Positions 1-9,939 of a stretch of 33,362 nt of DNA are shown one piece after another (positions within the stretch are counted from its first letter, which is position 1; each line of letters opens with the position of its first letter). Made by a program: the position numbers and the translations under genes. Below the pieces are notes generated by a model. That model ran no database searches. It saw only the letters and a program-made list of their open reading frames with translations, and was not told the origin of the DNA. Where the stretch lies: the NCBI GenBank assembly GCA_016931315.1, contig JAFGFB010000028.1, positions 1 through 33,362 on the forward strand, read 5' to 3'. This DNA comes from Anaerolineae bacterium. Its GTDB lineage: Bacteria; Chloroflexota; Anaerolineae; B4-G1; SLSP01.

Positions 1-463
1 AGCCTGCCATGATCGTCTTGCCTGCACCGGGGTCATCGGCTAGCAAAAAGCGAATACGGGGCAACTTGAGGAAGTAGTCGTAGACCGCTTCCAGTTGGTG
101 TGGCAGGGGGTCAATCCGCGCAATGGAGAGCGCGAAGTACGGGTCATATTCGTAAGCCAATCCCAGGCGCAGCGCCTCAATCGCCAGGCGGAAACGTAAC
201 GGGTCGCCGTCGCCTGGCGGTTCTTCCGGCGCGATTTCCAGCGTCGCCAGCTGCGCCGCAGTCAGGATCGCCTCATGCACCTGATTTGTGCGCATGCCCT
301 GCCCGATCAGTTTGGTCGTCGCACCCAGCGACATCACCACCAGTACCTTGAGCGGTTCAGGGAACAGGGGGCTGCGAACAATCGCATTGGGCTTAAGTTG
401 GCTCAGAATCTCCACCACCACGGTCCTCATTTGCAAATGCGCCCGACTTATACTTCGAGCCAT
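1..463 (-). CDS. SNF2/DEAD-box-type helicase, N-terminal fragment (truncated by window edge)
   Basis: Reverse-strand frame open from ATG at 463 to the window edge; translation MARSISRAHLQMRTVVVEILSQLKP...DPLPHQLEAVYDYFLKLPRIRFLLADDPGAGKTIMAG contains LPHQLEAVY and the Walker A motif DDPGAGKT typical of SNF2-like helicases. Not in the ORF track because it has no stop in the window. Confidence 0.82.
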   Translation of the reverse strand, partial: MARSISRAHLQMRTVVVEILSQLKPNAIVRSPLFPEPLKVLVVMSLGATTKLIGQGMRTNQVHEAILTAAQLATLEIAPEEPPGDGDPLRFRLAIEALRLGLAYEYDPYFALSIARIDPLPHQLEAVYDYFLKLPRIRFLLADDPGAGKTIMAG

Positions 464-523
464 AGGGCGCCCTCATATCATTTGCCCAACTGGCACACAA
501 TTTAGTATATAGACAAAAACAAA

Positions 524-552
524 TGAGGCAAACGCAAGCCACGTTTGCCTCA
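524..552 (-). terminator. Hairpin terminator downstream of the STAND gene
   Basis: TGAGGCAAACG-caagcca-CGTTTGCCTCA, 11-bp perfect stem; on the minus strand followed by TTTGTTTTTG. Confidence 0.6.
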
Positions 553-570
553 GAATTCCTCACACCCCGC

Positions 571-2709
571 TCACTTCTCGCGGCGCCGATAAACCAAGCT
601 CTCCGTAAACGACTTCCCCAATACCCGCCAACCAGCAATCCGGCGCTGATCAAACGTCAAGTGCAATGAGATGGATTCAAAAACAACGGCAAACCCAAGA
701 CAGACCATAGCCATAGTCCAAAAAGGCTCATCAGACACCTGCATGACCACCCGAATCCAGCCCGCGACTGACAAAAACACAACGTTCAATATCACTGCAC
801 ACATCGCCGCAATCATGGCCGCCTTTCCCGGATAGGCTCGGCGATGCATAACAACCCATTCCAATGGATCAGCGAGAACATGAACCTTATCTTCAGTTCG
901 CCAGAAATGCTGCTTCACAATCGTCAGCAGCCATCGAAAACCTTCACCCCTGGGTGTCTTTGGCACTCTTGGGTCCCACAATGCCCAACTAGAATCTCCC
1001 GGTTTCGGCACGCAAGGCCACCACCAACGCCAACCGGACCACACCTCTTGAATAGGATACCGCCACTCCCATCCCTTGACTGCTGCTACACGTTCTGGGT
1101 CTATGCCACTCAGTTTGTTTCGAGCCAATTCCCACATCAACGCGTGTATGCGATACGCGCCACTCGCTATCGGCTGAACAAGGCAATACTGCGCCAGGCG
1201 ATCGAAGGATGCTTCAGCAACTTGATGAGATACTCCCCAAACGGCTTGCCCCATCGCAATGTCATGCCTGTTCAGCAAAGGCACAGCACCCAAAAGCGCC
1301 AGCCGTTCTTGCATCTCACTATCAAGGCTGTCCCAAACTGCCTCCAAAGCGATCCATGCATTGGAGGCAGAGTCATGATATCCCAAGACCAGTTTTCGGC
1401 TCTCGACGTCTGACAAGAGGCGTTGTGTAGCCTCCCATCCCTTGCGTTGTGCTATCCGAGAAGCAATTTCAACCGCCAATGGATAGCGCTCGACCAGATC
1501 AAGTACGGCGGCCAAAGCGTGCTCATCAGTCTCCGTGACTGGCTGGCATTCACTAATCCCAACCGCCAGTTCACGTGCCTCATCCTGCGTCAACGCACCA
1601 AGTAAGATCTGCCAGTCAGAGTTGATGCCCAATCCCTCTGCTTGTTTAACGCTACGTGTAGAGATCAAAACGGTAAGGCCCCGGATGTCTCGCAACCAAT
1701 GTAGCGACTGCAGTTGTTCGACGTTGTCCACAATAGCCAGCGCCCTTCTAGTGATCAGATGCTCTCTGAGCATTAACCGCAAAGCCTCTATTGAAGCACT
1801 TTGTGCAGAAGCTTGCTGGCAGAGCCGCATCACTATAGGACGCAGTAATCCCGCATCTGTATCAGCCAACATAGGGGGATTCCCACTAAAAGCAACAAGC
1901 CCTCCATCAAATTGCTTGCCCAGGTCCACACTACGAAGGAATGCACCCAACATCGAAGTTTTCCCAATGCCACCCAAACCGATCAAGGCCACCCATGCCC
2001 CCACATCTGCTGCCTGCAAAACGCACTCATGCAATGCAGCGAGAGGCTGTTGGCGAGTAATCTCAAAAACAGGACGTGCAAAACCTGCATCTGATACTGG
2101 TAGTGCACTCACAGGTTCTTCTGACATAGAACCGAGAATGATGCAAATACTAGCAAGGCTTTGATTTAGCCAGCGATAGAAAGTGTAATCCGCAAGATTT
2201 ACCGTTTCCCTCGCTACAGATTTCGCCACATCTGCGTCGATACCCCACTCCGCGAGGCAATCCGGATCTTGCAAGTATTGCAGTGTGACCTCCGTAGAAC
2301 TTTTGCCAAAAGATGTAGCTCGATAGCGAGCATAACGCCGGCTCATCAGTGGAGCAACATAATGCGCAAAGGGGATGAACGCGATTGTCCAATGCTTAGC
2401 ATTCGCTTTCGCAACCAGAAGTTGCGGGAGGATCTCACGGCACCAGAACTCAGACAAAGCCCAAGCAACAACTAGACCAGGATACTCGGCATCAATGGAC
2501 GTCGGAATTCCATGAGTCTGATATAGAGCAACTAACGCCTCCACTTCAACTGGTAGAGGCGGCAATTCTGCCTGCTCCAAGGCTTGCAGCACATCCTTCA
2601 GAGCATCAGGAGACAGCTTTGGATTTGCTACTGATTTTGCTACTGAAAATGCAACCACAGTACTCCCATCGAACCCCTGTGTATGCCATAATGGTGATGT
2701 ACCAGCCAA
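571..2709 (-). CDS. STAND/NB-ARC-like NTPase with C-terminal transmembrane segments
   Basis: 712-aa ORF; P-loop VALIGLGGIGKTSML, Walker B-like LAIVDNVE, LISTRS motif, followed by a winged-helix-like region; two hydrophobic stretches near the C-terminus. Start codon at 2709 is TTG, so the exact start is uncertain. Confidence 0.75.
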   Translation of the reverse strand: MAGTSPLWHTQGFDGSTVVAFSVAKSVANPKLSPDALKDVLQALEQAELPPLPVEVEALVALYQTHGIPTSIDAEYPGLVVAWALSEFWCREILPQLLVAKANAKHWTIAFIPFAHYVAPLMSRRYARYRATSFGKSSTEVTLQYLQDPDCLAEWGIDADVAKSVARETVNLADYTFYRWLNQSLASICIILGSMSEEPVSALPVSDAGFARPVFEITRQQPLAALHECVLQAADVGAWVALIGLGGIGKTSMLGAFLRSVDLGKQFDGGLVAFSGNPPMLADTDAGLLRPIVMRLCQQASAQSASIEALRLMLREHLITRRALAIVDNVEQLQSLHWLRDIRGLTVLISTRSVKQAEGLGINSDWQILLGALTQDEARELAVGISECQPVTETDEHALAAVLDLVERYPLAVEIASRIAQRKGWEATQRLLSDVESRKLVLGYHDSASNAWIALEAVWDSLDSEMQERLALLGAVPLLNRHDIAMGQAVWGVSHQVAEASFDRLAQYCLVQPIASGAYRIHALMWELARNKLSGIDPERVAAVKGWEWRYPIQEVWSGWRWWWPCVPKPGDSSWALWDPRVPKTPRGEGFRWLLTIVKQHFWRTEDKVHVLADPLEWVVMHRRAYPGKAAMIAAMCAVILNVVFLSVAGWIRVVMQVSDEPFWTMAMVCLGFAVVFESISLHLTFDQRRIAGWRVLGKSFTESLVYRRREK

Positions 2710-2725
2710 GATTAAGGAGGACTCA

Positions 2726-2815
2726 ATGATATCAATTCTTGCCCAGTGTCCGTTTACAGCGGCCCTTTTCGTCTGGTGGCGATGGCGGCAGCTAAAACGG
2801 AGGCGAGCCAGATGA
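2726..2815 (+). CDS. Putative 29-aa small hydrophobic/cationic peptide
   Basis: AAGGAGG Shine-Dalgarno 5 nt upstream of ATG at 2726; translation MISILAQCPFTAALFVWWRWRQLKRRRAR, stop TGA 2813-2815. Below ORF-track size threshold. Confidence 0.3.
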   Translation: MISILAQCPFTAALFVWWRWRQLKRRRAR

Positions 2816-2820
2816 ACCCC

Positions 2821-3180
2821 CTAACTCGACGATTTATCAGCCGCTCGCCGGTACCGCCACTCCACGTACTCCATTATCTCCTGTCTCTCCTCTGGCGTAA
2901 GGCGCTTCATCATATCGTAGACCTCGGAAAAACTGAGATCATCATCTGGCGCAGGCAGAGCCGAGAGATGCCCCGCGAGGCGAAACACCTTCTCCTCCGG
3001 CATATCAAGCGCCTTGGCAATAGCACGGCACAATTCTGGTCCCGCATTGCGGTCACCATTTATGACGCGCAAGATAGCAACATGACTTACTTCGCCACGC
3101 CGTGCCAGCTCGCTGATATTCCATCCTCGTTCATTTATCTGCCTTTCCAACCACTGACCGAAATGCGTTTCCGATTTCAT
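2821..3180 (-). CDS. XRE-family HTH transcriptional regulator
   Basis: MKSETHFGQWLERQINERGWNISELARRGEVSHVAILRVINGDRNAGPELCRAIAKALDMPEEKV... is a classic Cro/CI-type HTH. Start refined from the 3282 ORF start; ATG at 3192 is an alternative. Confidence 0.85.
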   Translation of the reverse strand: MKSETHFGQWLERQINERGWNISELARRGEVSHVAILRVINGDRNAGPELCRAIAKALDMPEEKVFRLAGHLSALPAPDDDLSFSEVYDMMKRLTPEERQEIMEYVEWRYRRAADKSSS

Positions 3181-3207
3181 AATCCCCCCCATAATGGCCA
3201 CACTCCT

Positions 3208-3240
3208 ACTTGACAACAAGTGTACCGTATGATACAATAC
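3208..3240 (+). promoter_or_regulatory. Sigma70-type promoter with overlapping inverted repeats (candidate operator)
   Basis: TTGACA (3210-3215), 17-nt spacer, TACAAT (3233-3238); ACTTG-N4-CAAGT (3208-3221) overlaps the -35 and GTAT-G-ATAC (3227-3235) overlaps the -10. Confidence 0.75.
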
Positions 3241-3272
3241 TACTACCAACTGACTTATTATCAGAGGAACCA

Positions 3273-3686
3273 ATGGACACAATCAACAACCTTCAGATGC
3301 CGCGCCTCGACCGGGTACAACGACTCCGATCTCAAAAACTCTTGACCATGGAGTACCAGCCATCAGAGATCGCCGAAATTCTGGGTATCCACATTGATAC
3401 AATATACCGATCACTAATCCCAGCCGGTTGCCCGCATCGACGCGACGAGAAAAACCGCATCTGGATAGTAGGCACAGAGTTAACACAATGGCTCCAAACA
3501 ATAAAGAAAAAGAAACTGAGTATGCAGCCGGATGAAGCTTTTTGCTTGCACTGCAATCGACCTGTGAAAATGCAGGATCCGCTTTCGATCACATTTCAGA
3601 ATCGCGTAATAGAAATGGTTACCGGCATATGCCCCCATTGCGGAACCACTATCAACCGCGCTCGAGCACGCGAGAATAGAGAATAA
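3273..3686 (+). CDS. HTH (excisionase/MerR-like) protein with C-terminal zinc ribbon
   Basis: MEYQPSEIAEILGIHIDTIYRSLIPAGCPHRRDEKNRIWIVGTELTQWL HTH, then CLHC...CPHC. ATG at 3273 preceded by an AGAGGA-type RBS. Confidence 0.7.
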   Translation: MDTINNLQMPRLDRVQRLRSQKLLTMEYQPSEIAEILGIHIDTIYRSLIPAGCPHRRDEKNRIWIVGTELTQWLQTIKKKKLSMQPDEAFCLHCNRPVKMQDPLSITFQNRVIEMVTGICPHCGTTINRARARENRE

Positions 3687-3688
3687 AC

Positions 3689-4813
3689 ATGGGAAACAAT
3701 AACGTACTCATATGCCGCGAAAACTGGATGGACGTCCAAGCCTATCTGGCATACTGCGAAAAGACAAAGAGAAATACTGCTGCAACAATCAAAAGGCAAT
3801 GGGGATTGCTGCGACACGCACTTGAGTGGAGCAAAGATAGACCCTTTCCTCAATCCCCAAGTAACACTACTAGTTTTCCCGATTATCTGGAACAAGTCGG
3901 AATCGTCAGTACCAGAAGTGATGGCAAAACAGGCAAATTATCGCCAGTAACCAAACGCCGAGCACTCGAGGAATTGGTACGATTCTTCCACTTCATGCGC
4001 AAAATCGATCCCAAACGCTACCCTCCGCACGCTGTCAACGATGAATGGTTAGCAAGTTTGAAAATTCTAACCAAGGAAAATCAGGTTATCGAGCATGAGT
4101 TCTACACTTTCACAGAAGTCGAGCGGCTAGCTGCAGCCCCAAATCATGATGAAACACTTACCCAATTTCGTCTACGCGCGGCCATAGCACTCTTGTTCCT
4201 ATCAGGGATGCGCGTTGGAGCGCTGGTCACGCTTCCACTTAAAGCCATCAATCTTTCAGTAGCACACCCAGTCATTTGGCAATGGGGACTATATGGCGTT
4301 CAAACCAAAAACAGCAAACCAATCAACACATATCTACTACAAATCCCCAATCTACTGAAAATAGTCACGCAATGGGATGATTTAGTCCGCAGCCAATTAC
4401 AACCCGATGCACTATGGTTCGCCGATATTACCCGCGATGGCATGGCACTGACTGGAAAAACCAGAGGTGGACAATCACGTGGGGATGCTGTACGCAAAGG
4501 ACTCCATTCCCTATGTGAAAGCATCGGTATTTCATACAAACACCCCCATTGTCTCCGTCATGGACATATCGTTTACGCAGTGAAACGCGCCCGTGATATG
4601 AAAGCTTTGACCGCTATCTCACAAAATGTGGGGCACGGAGATCTCACCGTCACCCTGCAAGTTTATGGGAAGCTAACTGGCGATGACATCCAGGTATCAA
4701 TCGCAAGCTTAACACAATCTGATACATTCTCACCATCAACGCTTGATGGCGCAAACCGCGACGCGCTAATCGAACAGCTATCGCTCACGTTGAAAATGTT
4801 AAAAGGAGAGTAA
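3689..4813 (+). CDS. Tyrosine recombinase/phage-type integrase
   Basis: 374 aa; catalytic motifs LSGMRVGALVTLP (Arg), HPHCLRHGHIVYA (HxLRH), VGHGDLTVTLQVYGKL (GH...Y). Confidence 0.93.
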   Translation: MGNNNVLICRENWMDVQAYLAYCEKTKRNTAATIKRQWGLLRHALEWSKDRPFPQSPSNTTSFPDYLEQVGIVSTRSDGKTGKLSPVTKRRALEELVRFFHFMRKIDPKRYPPHAVNDEWLASLKILTKENQVIEHEFYTFTEVERLAAAPNHDETLTQFRLRAAIALLFLSGMRVGALVTLPLKAINLSVAHPVIWQWGLYGVQTKNSKPINTYLLQIPNLLKIVTQWDDLVRSQLQPDALWFADITRDGMALTGKTRGGQSRGDAVRKGLHSLCESIGISYKHPHCLRHGHIVYAVKRARDMKALTAISQNVGHGDLTVTLQVYGKLTGDDIQVSIASLTQSDTFSPSTLDGANRDALIEQLSLTLKMLKGE

Positions 4814-4817
4814 AAAA

Positions 4818-4859
4818 AGATGCTCATTCCCACTGTTTTCACAATAAGAACGAGCATCT
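4818..4859 (-). terminator. Intrinsic terminator-like hairpin downstream of tRNA-Pro
   Basis: AGATGCTC (4818-4825) / GAGCATCT (4852-4859) with a long loop; on the minus strand the stem is followed by T6-7. Confidence 0.55.
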
Positions 4860-4870
4860 CCTTTCGTCTG

Positions 4871-4945
4871 TCGGGGCGGATGGATTTGAACCTTCGACCT
4901 CTACAACCCCATTGTAGCGCCCTAGCCAAACTGGGCTACGCCCCG
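4871..4945 (-). tRNA. tRNA-Pro (anticodon GGG)
   Basis: Reverse complement CGGGGCG TA GCCCAGTTTGGCTAGGGC G CTACAATGGGGTTGTAG AGGTC GAAGGTTCAAATCCATC CGCCCCG A folds as a cloverleaf; anticodon loop ATGGGGT gives GGG; CCA not fully encoded. Confidence 0.93.
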
Positions 4946-5013
4946 CCAACGTTCGAGATTATACCGCAATCCATGATTTTGACAAGCGCGCTATTGCGCG
5001 CACCATCGCACTC

Positions 5014-6183
5014 TCACACCTCGATTTCGAAGCGGTCCCCGTGCCACACTTTTTTCAGCGCTGCTTCCGGTGCGAGCGGTTCATCGCTAGAGCGGTAATA
5101 CAGATAACGGAACAAATCCCGCAGCGCTGCCGCCAGCACCGGCGCCAGGAACAACCCCGCCAGACCACCCAGCTCGCTTCCGATAACCAGAACCACCATC
5201 ACAATCACCGGGTGGAGTTTCACACTGCGCCCCAAAACACGCGGCGAAATGAAGATATTCTCCACCTGTTGAATGCCTACCGCATACACCGCCACCCACA
5301 GCGCCAGAATCGGACGTTGGGTCAGTGCCACCAGCACTGCCGGTATCGCCCCCAGCAGCGGTCCGATATTGGGTATCAACTCGAAAATTCCCGCCAGCAG
5401 CCCCAAAAACACCGCAAAGCGCACGCCCATAATCGAGAAAACAATCGCCGAAAGCGATCCGATAATCAGCCCCAGGAACAGCTGCCCGCGCAGATAGGAG
5501 CTGAAAACCGAGTCCACCAGCGTCAGCACCTTGAACACATCCTCACGAATGGACCCAGGGATGCTGTCTTGTAAAGATTCCTTCAAACCATCAGAATCCA
5601 ACAGAAGATAGAAAGTCCAGAACGGGATAAGGACAACTGCCAGCACAAGCGTGACCGTGTAGGAGATTGCCACAGCTGTACCACTGAGCGCTTGTTGGAC
5701 GATTGTGCCGAGCTGGCTCGAGAAGCGGCTCAAGGTCTCATCAATCCGTGTCTGAATTTGCGGCGGCAATAACCGGTATTGTGCCACTGCACTGTCAGCC
5801 AAATCGGTGAGATAAGTCCACACTTTCTCGCGTTCCGCCCACAGTGTCTGCCCCTGTTGGACCACCAACGGCACCACTAACGCTGAAAATCCCACCAACG
5901 TCGCAATCACCAGCAGGTACGTCATCACTAAGGCAATGGGACGTGCAGTCCGGCGGAAGAACCGCAATCGGCGCCGGGCGCCAATCCACCGCCAACCTCG
6001 CTCAATCAACTTCACCAGCGGCGCCAGTAAATATGCCATGAGCAAGCCCACCACGAATGGCGCCAGAACCGCCCGCGTACGCCATAGGATCGCCCCGAGA
6101 ACGACCGATCCCAGGAAGACCAGCACTAAGCGCCAACGGCGCGGACCCGGAATCTCCAACCAGCGTTCAATCAGCACGCTCAT
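5014..6183 (-). CDS. AI-2E family transporter (PerM-like membrane protein)
   Basis: Multi-TM protein with GLLAGIFELIPNIGPLLGAIPAVLVAL and SPRVLGRSVKLHPVIVMVVLVIGSELGGLAGLFLAPVLAA motifs. Confidence 0.9.
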   Translation of the reverse strand: MSVLIERWLEIPGPRRWRLVLVFLGSVVLGAILWRTRAVLAPFVVGLLMAYLLAPLVKLIERGWRWIGARRRLRFFRRTARPIALVMTYLLVIATLVGFSALVVPLVVQQGQTLWAEREKVWTYLTDLADSAVAQYRLLPPQIQTRIDETLSRFSSQLGTIVQQALSGTAVAISYTVTLVLAVVLIPFWTFYLLLDSDGLKESLQDSIPGSIREDVFKVLTLVDSVFSSYLRGQLFLGLIIGSLSAIVFSIMGVRFAVFLGLLAGIFELIPNIGPLLGAIPAVLVALTQRPILALWVAVYAVGIQQVENIFISPRVLGRSVKLHPVIVMVVLVIGSELGGLAGLFLAPVLAAALRDLFRYLYYRSSDEPLAPEAALKKVWHGDRFEIEV

Positions 6184-6207
6184 AAGCCCCCCTCGCCTCT
6201 GGGTTCT

Positions 6208-8019
<1,812 letters not shown>

Positions 8020-8169
8020 ACCAATGCTCTTCCTTCCAGAAATGCCCTAAAGCATTCCCTCCAATGAATAACGGCGCAACAACGCGATTTGAAGCCCTTC
8101 TGTTCTATGAACTTGAATTGTACCACGATTCGGAGATGGCTCTACCCGCGCCGGGGTGCGGTTGGCCCG

Positions 8170-8955
8170 TTACTGCGCCGCCGCTTCTGCCAGCGCCCGC
8201 TCGATCCACGTCGCGGCAGGTTCCCCAGACGCTCCCAATTGCCACCACCCCAGAAACTCCGTGTTCCCCGCCGGGCCCCGCAACGGCGAGACCATCAAGC
8301 CACGCAGCCCCAATCCCAATTCACGCAACGCAGCGCATACACCTTCCAGCACCTGCAAATGCACAGCGGGATCACGCACCACACCGCCCTTCCCCACCTG
8401 CCCGCGCCCCGCCTCGAATTGCGGCTTGATCAGCGAGACCACCTCACCGCCCGCTCGCAACCAATGCACCGCCGCCGCATAAATCAGCCGCACCGAGATG
8501 AAAGAGACATCGGAAACCACCAGGTCCACCGGTTCATCCAGCGCCGTTACATAACGCGCGTTGGTTCGCTCCAGCACTACCACGCGAGGATTCTGGCGCA
8601 GTTCCCATGCCAGCTGTCCGTAGCCTACATCCAGTGCATAGACCCGCGCGATGCCGCGTTGCAAAAGGCAATCCGTAAATCCCCCGGTCGATGCGCCGAT
8701 ATCTGCGGCGACGCGCCCCGTCACAGAGACCGGAAAACGCACCAGCGCCGCTTCCAGTTTCTCGCCGCCGCGACTTACGAAACGCGGCTTTGCCGCCAGC
8801 ACCAGTGTTGCCTGCGTCGGAACCTGTGCGCCGGGCTTGTCCACCACTTGCCCATCCACAGTCACCTCGCCTGCGCCAATCAAGCGGTGCGCAAGACTAC
8901 GCGAATCTACCAGACCGCGGGTCACCAATAAAACATCCAGTCGTTCTCGTTCCAT
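8170..8955 (-). CDS. tlyA: TlyA family rRNA methyltransferase/hemolysin-like
   Basis: S4 domain ERLDVLLVTRGLVDSRSLAHRLIGAGEVTVDGQVVDKPG plus ADIGASTGGFTDCLLQRGIARVYALDVGYGQL. Confidence 0.93.
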   Translation of the reverse strand: MERERLDVLLVTRGLVDSRSLAHRLIGAGEVTVDGQVVDKPGAQVPTQATLVLAAKPRFVSRGGEKLEAALVRFPVSVTGRVAADIGASTGGFTDCLLQRGIARVYALDVGYGQLAWELRQNPRVVVLERTNARYVTALDEPVDLVVSDVSFISVRLIYAAAVHWLRAGGEVVSLIKPQFEAGRGQVGKGGVVRDPAVHLQVLEGVCAALRELGLGLRGLMVSPLRGPAGNTEFLGWWQLGASGEPAATWIERALAEAAAQ

Positions 8956-8982
8956 GGTCTTCTGGCGGTCTCCGTAAGGCCC

Positions 8983-9939
8983 CTACAGGCTCACAACCAG
9001 TTTTGCCAACACAGTCCACAGATCGTCCGGCAGCGGGGCAGAGAACGTCATTTGCTCCCCCGTCACTGGATGAGTAAACGTCAACTCGCGTGCATGGAGA
9101 AACTGCCTTGGCGCCTCAAGCGGCTGTCGCCCTGGTCCGTAAATGGTATCCCCCACCAGGGGATAGCCTAACCACGAAAAATGCACACGAATCTGGTGCG
9201 TGCGTCCTGTCAGCAGGGTCACATCCACCAGCGTGAAGGGACGCCCTAGACCATCGCGCCACACCTGTGCTCCTTCCCAGCGCGTTCGCGCGGGTTTGCC
9301 ACTGTTGACCACCGCCATCCGTTGCCGGTGTACGGGATGCCGGGCAATAGGCGCATCAATGATGCCCTCCGCTTGCGGCAGTTGCCCAATCAGTAATGCC
9401 GTATACCGCTTGGTCACCGTGCGCCCCTTGAACTGTCGCTGCAGAGCACGAATTGCCGCTTCATGCCGGGCTACCACCAACACCCCCGAGGTGTCCTTAT
9501 CCAATCGGTGCACGATACCCGGACGCAGCGCTTCCGCCCTCGAAGTCTCGCCCATCAGCAAATCGGGGCAGCGCGCCAGTAGCGCATTCACCAGCGTGCC
9601 AGACGCATTCCCCGCCCCAGGATGGACGACCATTCCGGGAGCTTTGTTCACCACTACAATATCGGCATCTTCATAGAGAACGTCCAACGGCAGCGCTTCG
9701 GCTGCTACCGTGGGCAATACGGGGGCAGGCACGATCGCCGTCACAGCATCGCCAGAACGCACTTTGGTCGCAGCGCGCGCGGGATGTCCGTTCAAGGTGA
9801 CCTGCCCCGCTTCAATCAGGCGCTGCACCAGCGCCCGCGAAAGCTCTGGAAAAGCCGTCACCACGGCGCGATCTAACCGCTCGCCCGTCGTCGTCACCGT
9901 AAACGTCAACGGCGTCGCGAGTGGCTCAAGCTGCGCCAT
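8983..9939 (-). CDS. RluD/RluA-family pseudouridine synthase
   Basis: S4 domain and catalytic GIVHRLDKDTSGVLVVARHE; start refined to MAQLEPLATPLTF inside the longer ORF (8983-10116). Confidence 0.93.
   Translation of the reverse strand: MAQLEPLATPLTFTVTTTGERLDRAVVTAFPELSRALVQRLIEAGQVTLNGHPARAATKVRSGDAVTAIVPAPVLPTVAAEALPLDVLYEDADIVVVNKAPGMVVHPGAGNASGTLVNALLARCPDLLMGETSRAEALRPGIVHRLDKDTSGVLVVARHEAAIRALQRQFKGRTVTKRYTALLIGQLPQAEGIIDAPIARHPVHRQRMAVVNSGKPARTRWEGAQVWRDGLGRPFTLVDVTLLTGRTHQIRVHFSWLGYPLVGDTIYGPGRQPLEAPRQFLHARELTFTHPVTGEQMTFSAPLPDDLWTVLAKLVVSL

Noticed and set aside
844-2164. Plus-strand ORFs (189 and 209 aa) within the STAND gene
   Set aside because: Antisense to a protein with clear P-loop NTPase motifs; compositionally implausible.
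2746-3213. 155-aa plus-strand ORF antisense to the XRE regulator
   Set aside because: It overlaps a clear HTH protein on the other strand and has no recognisable motif.
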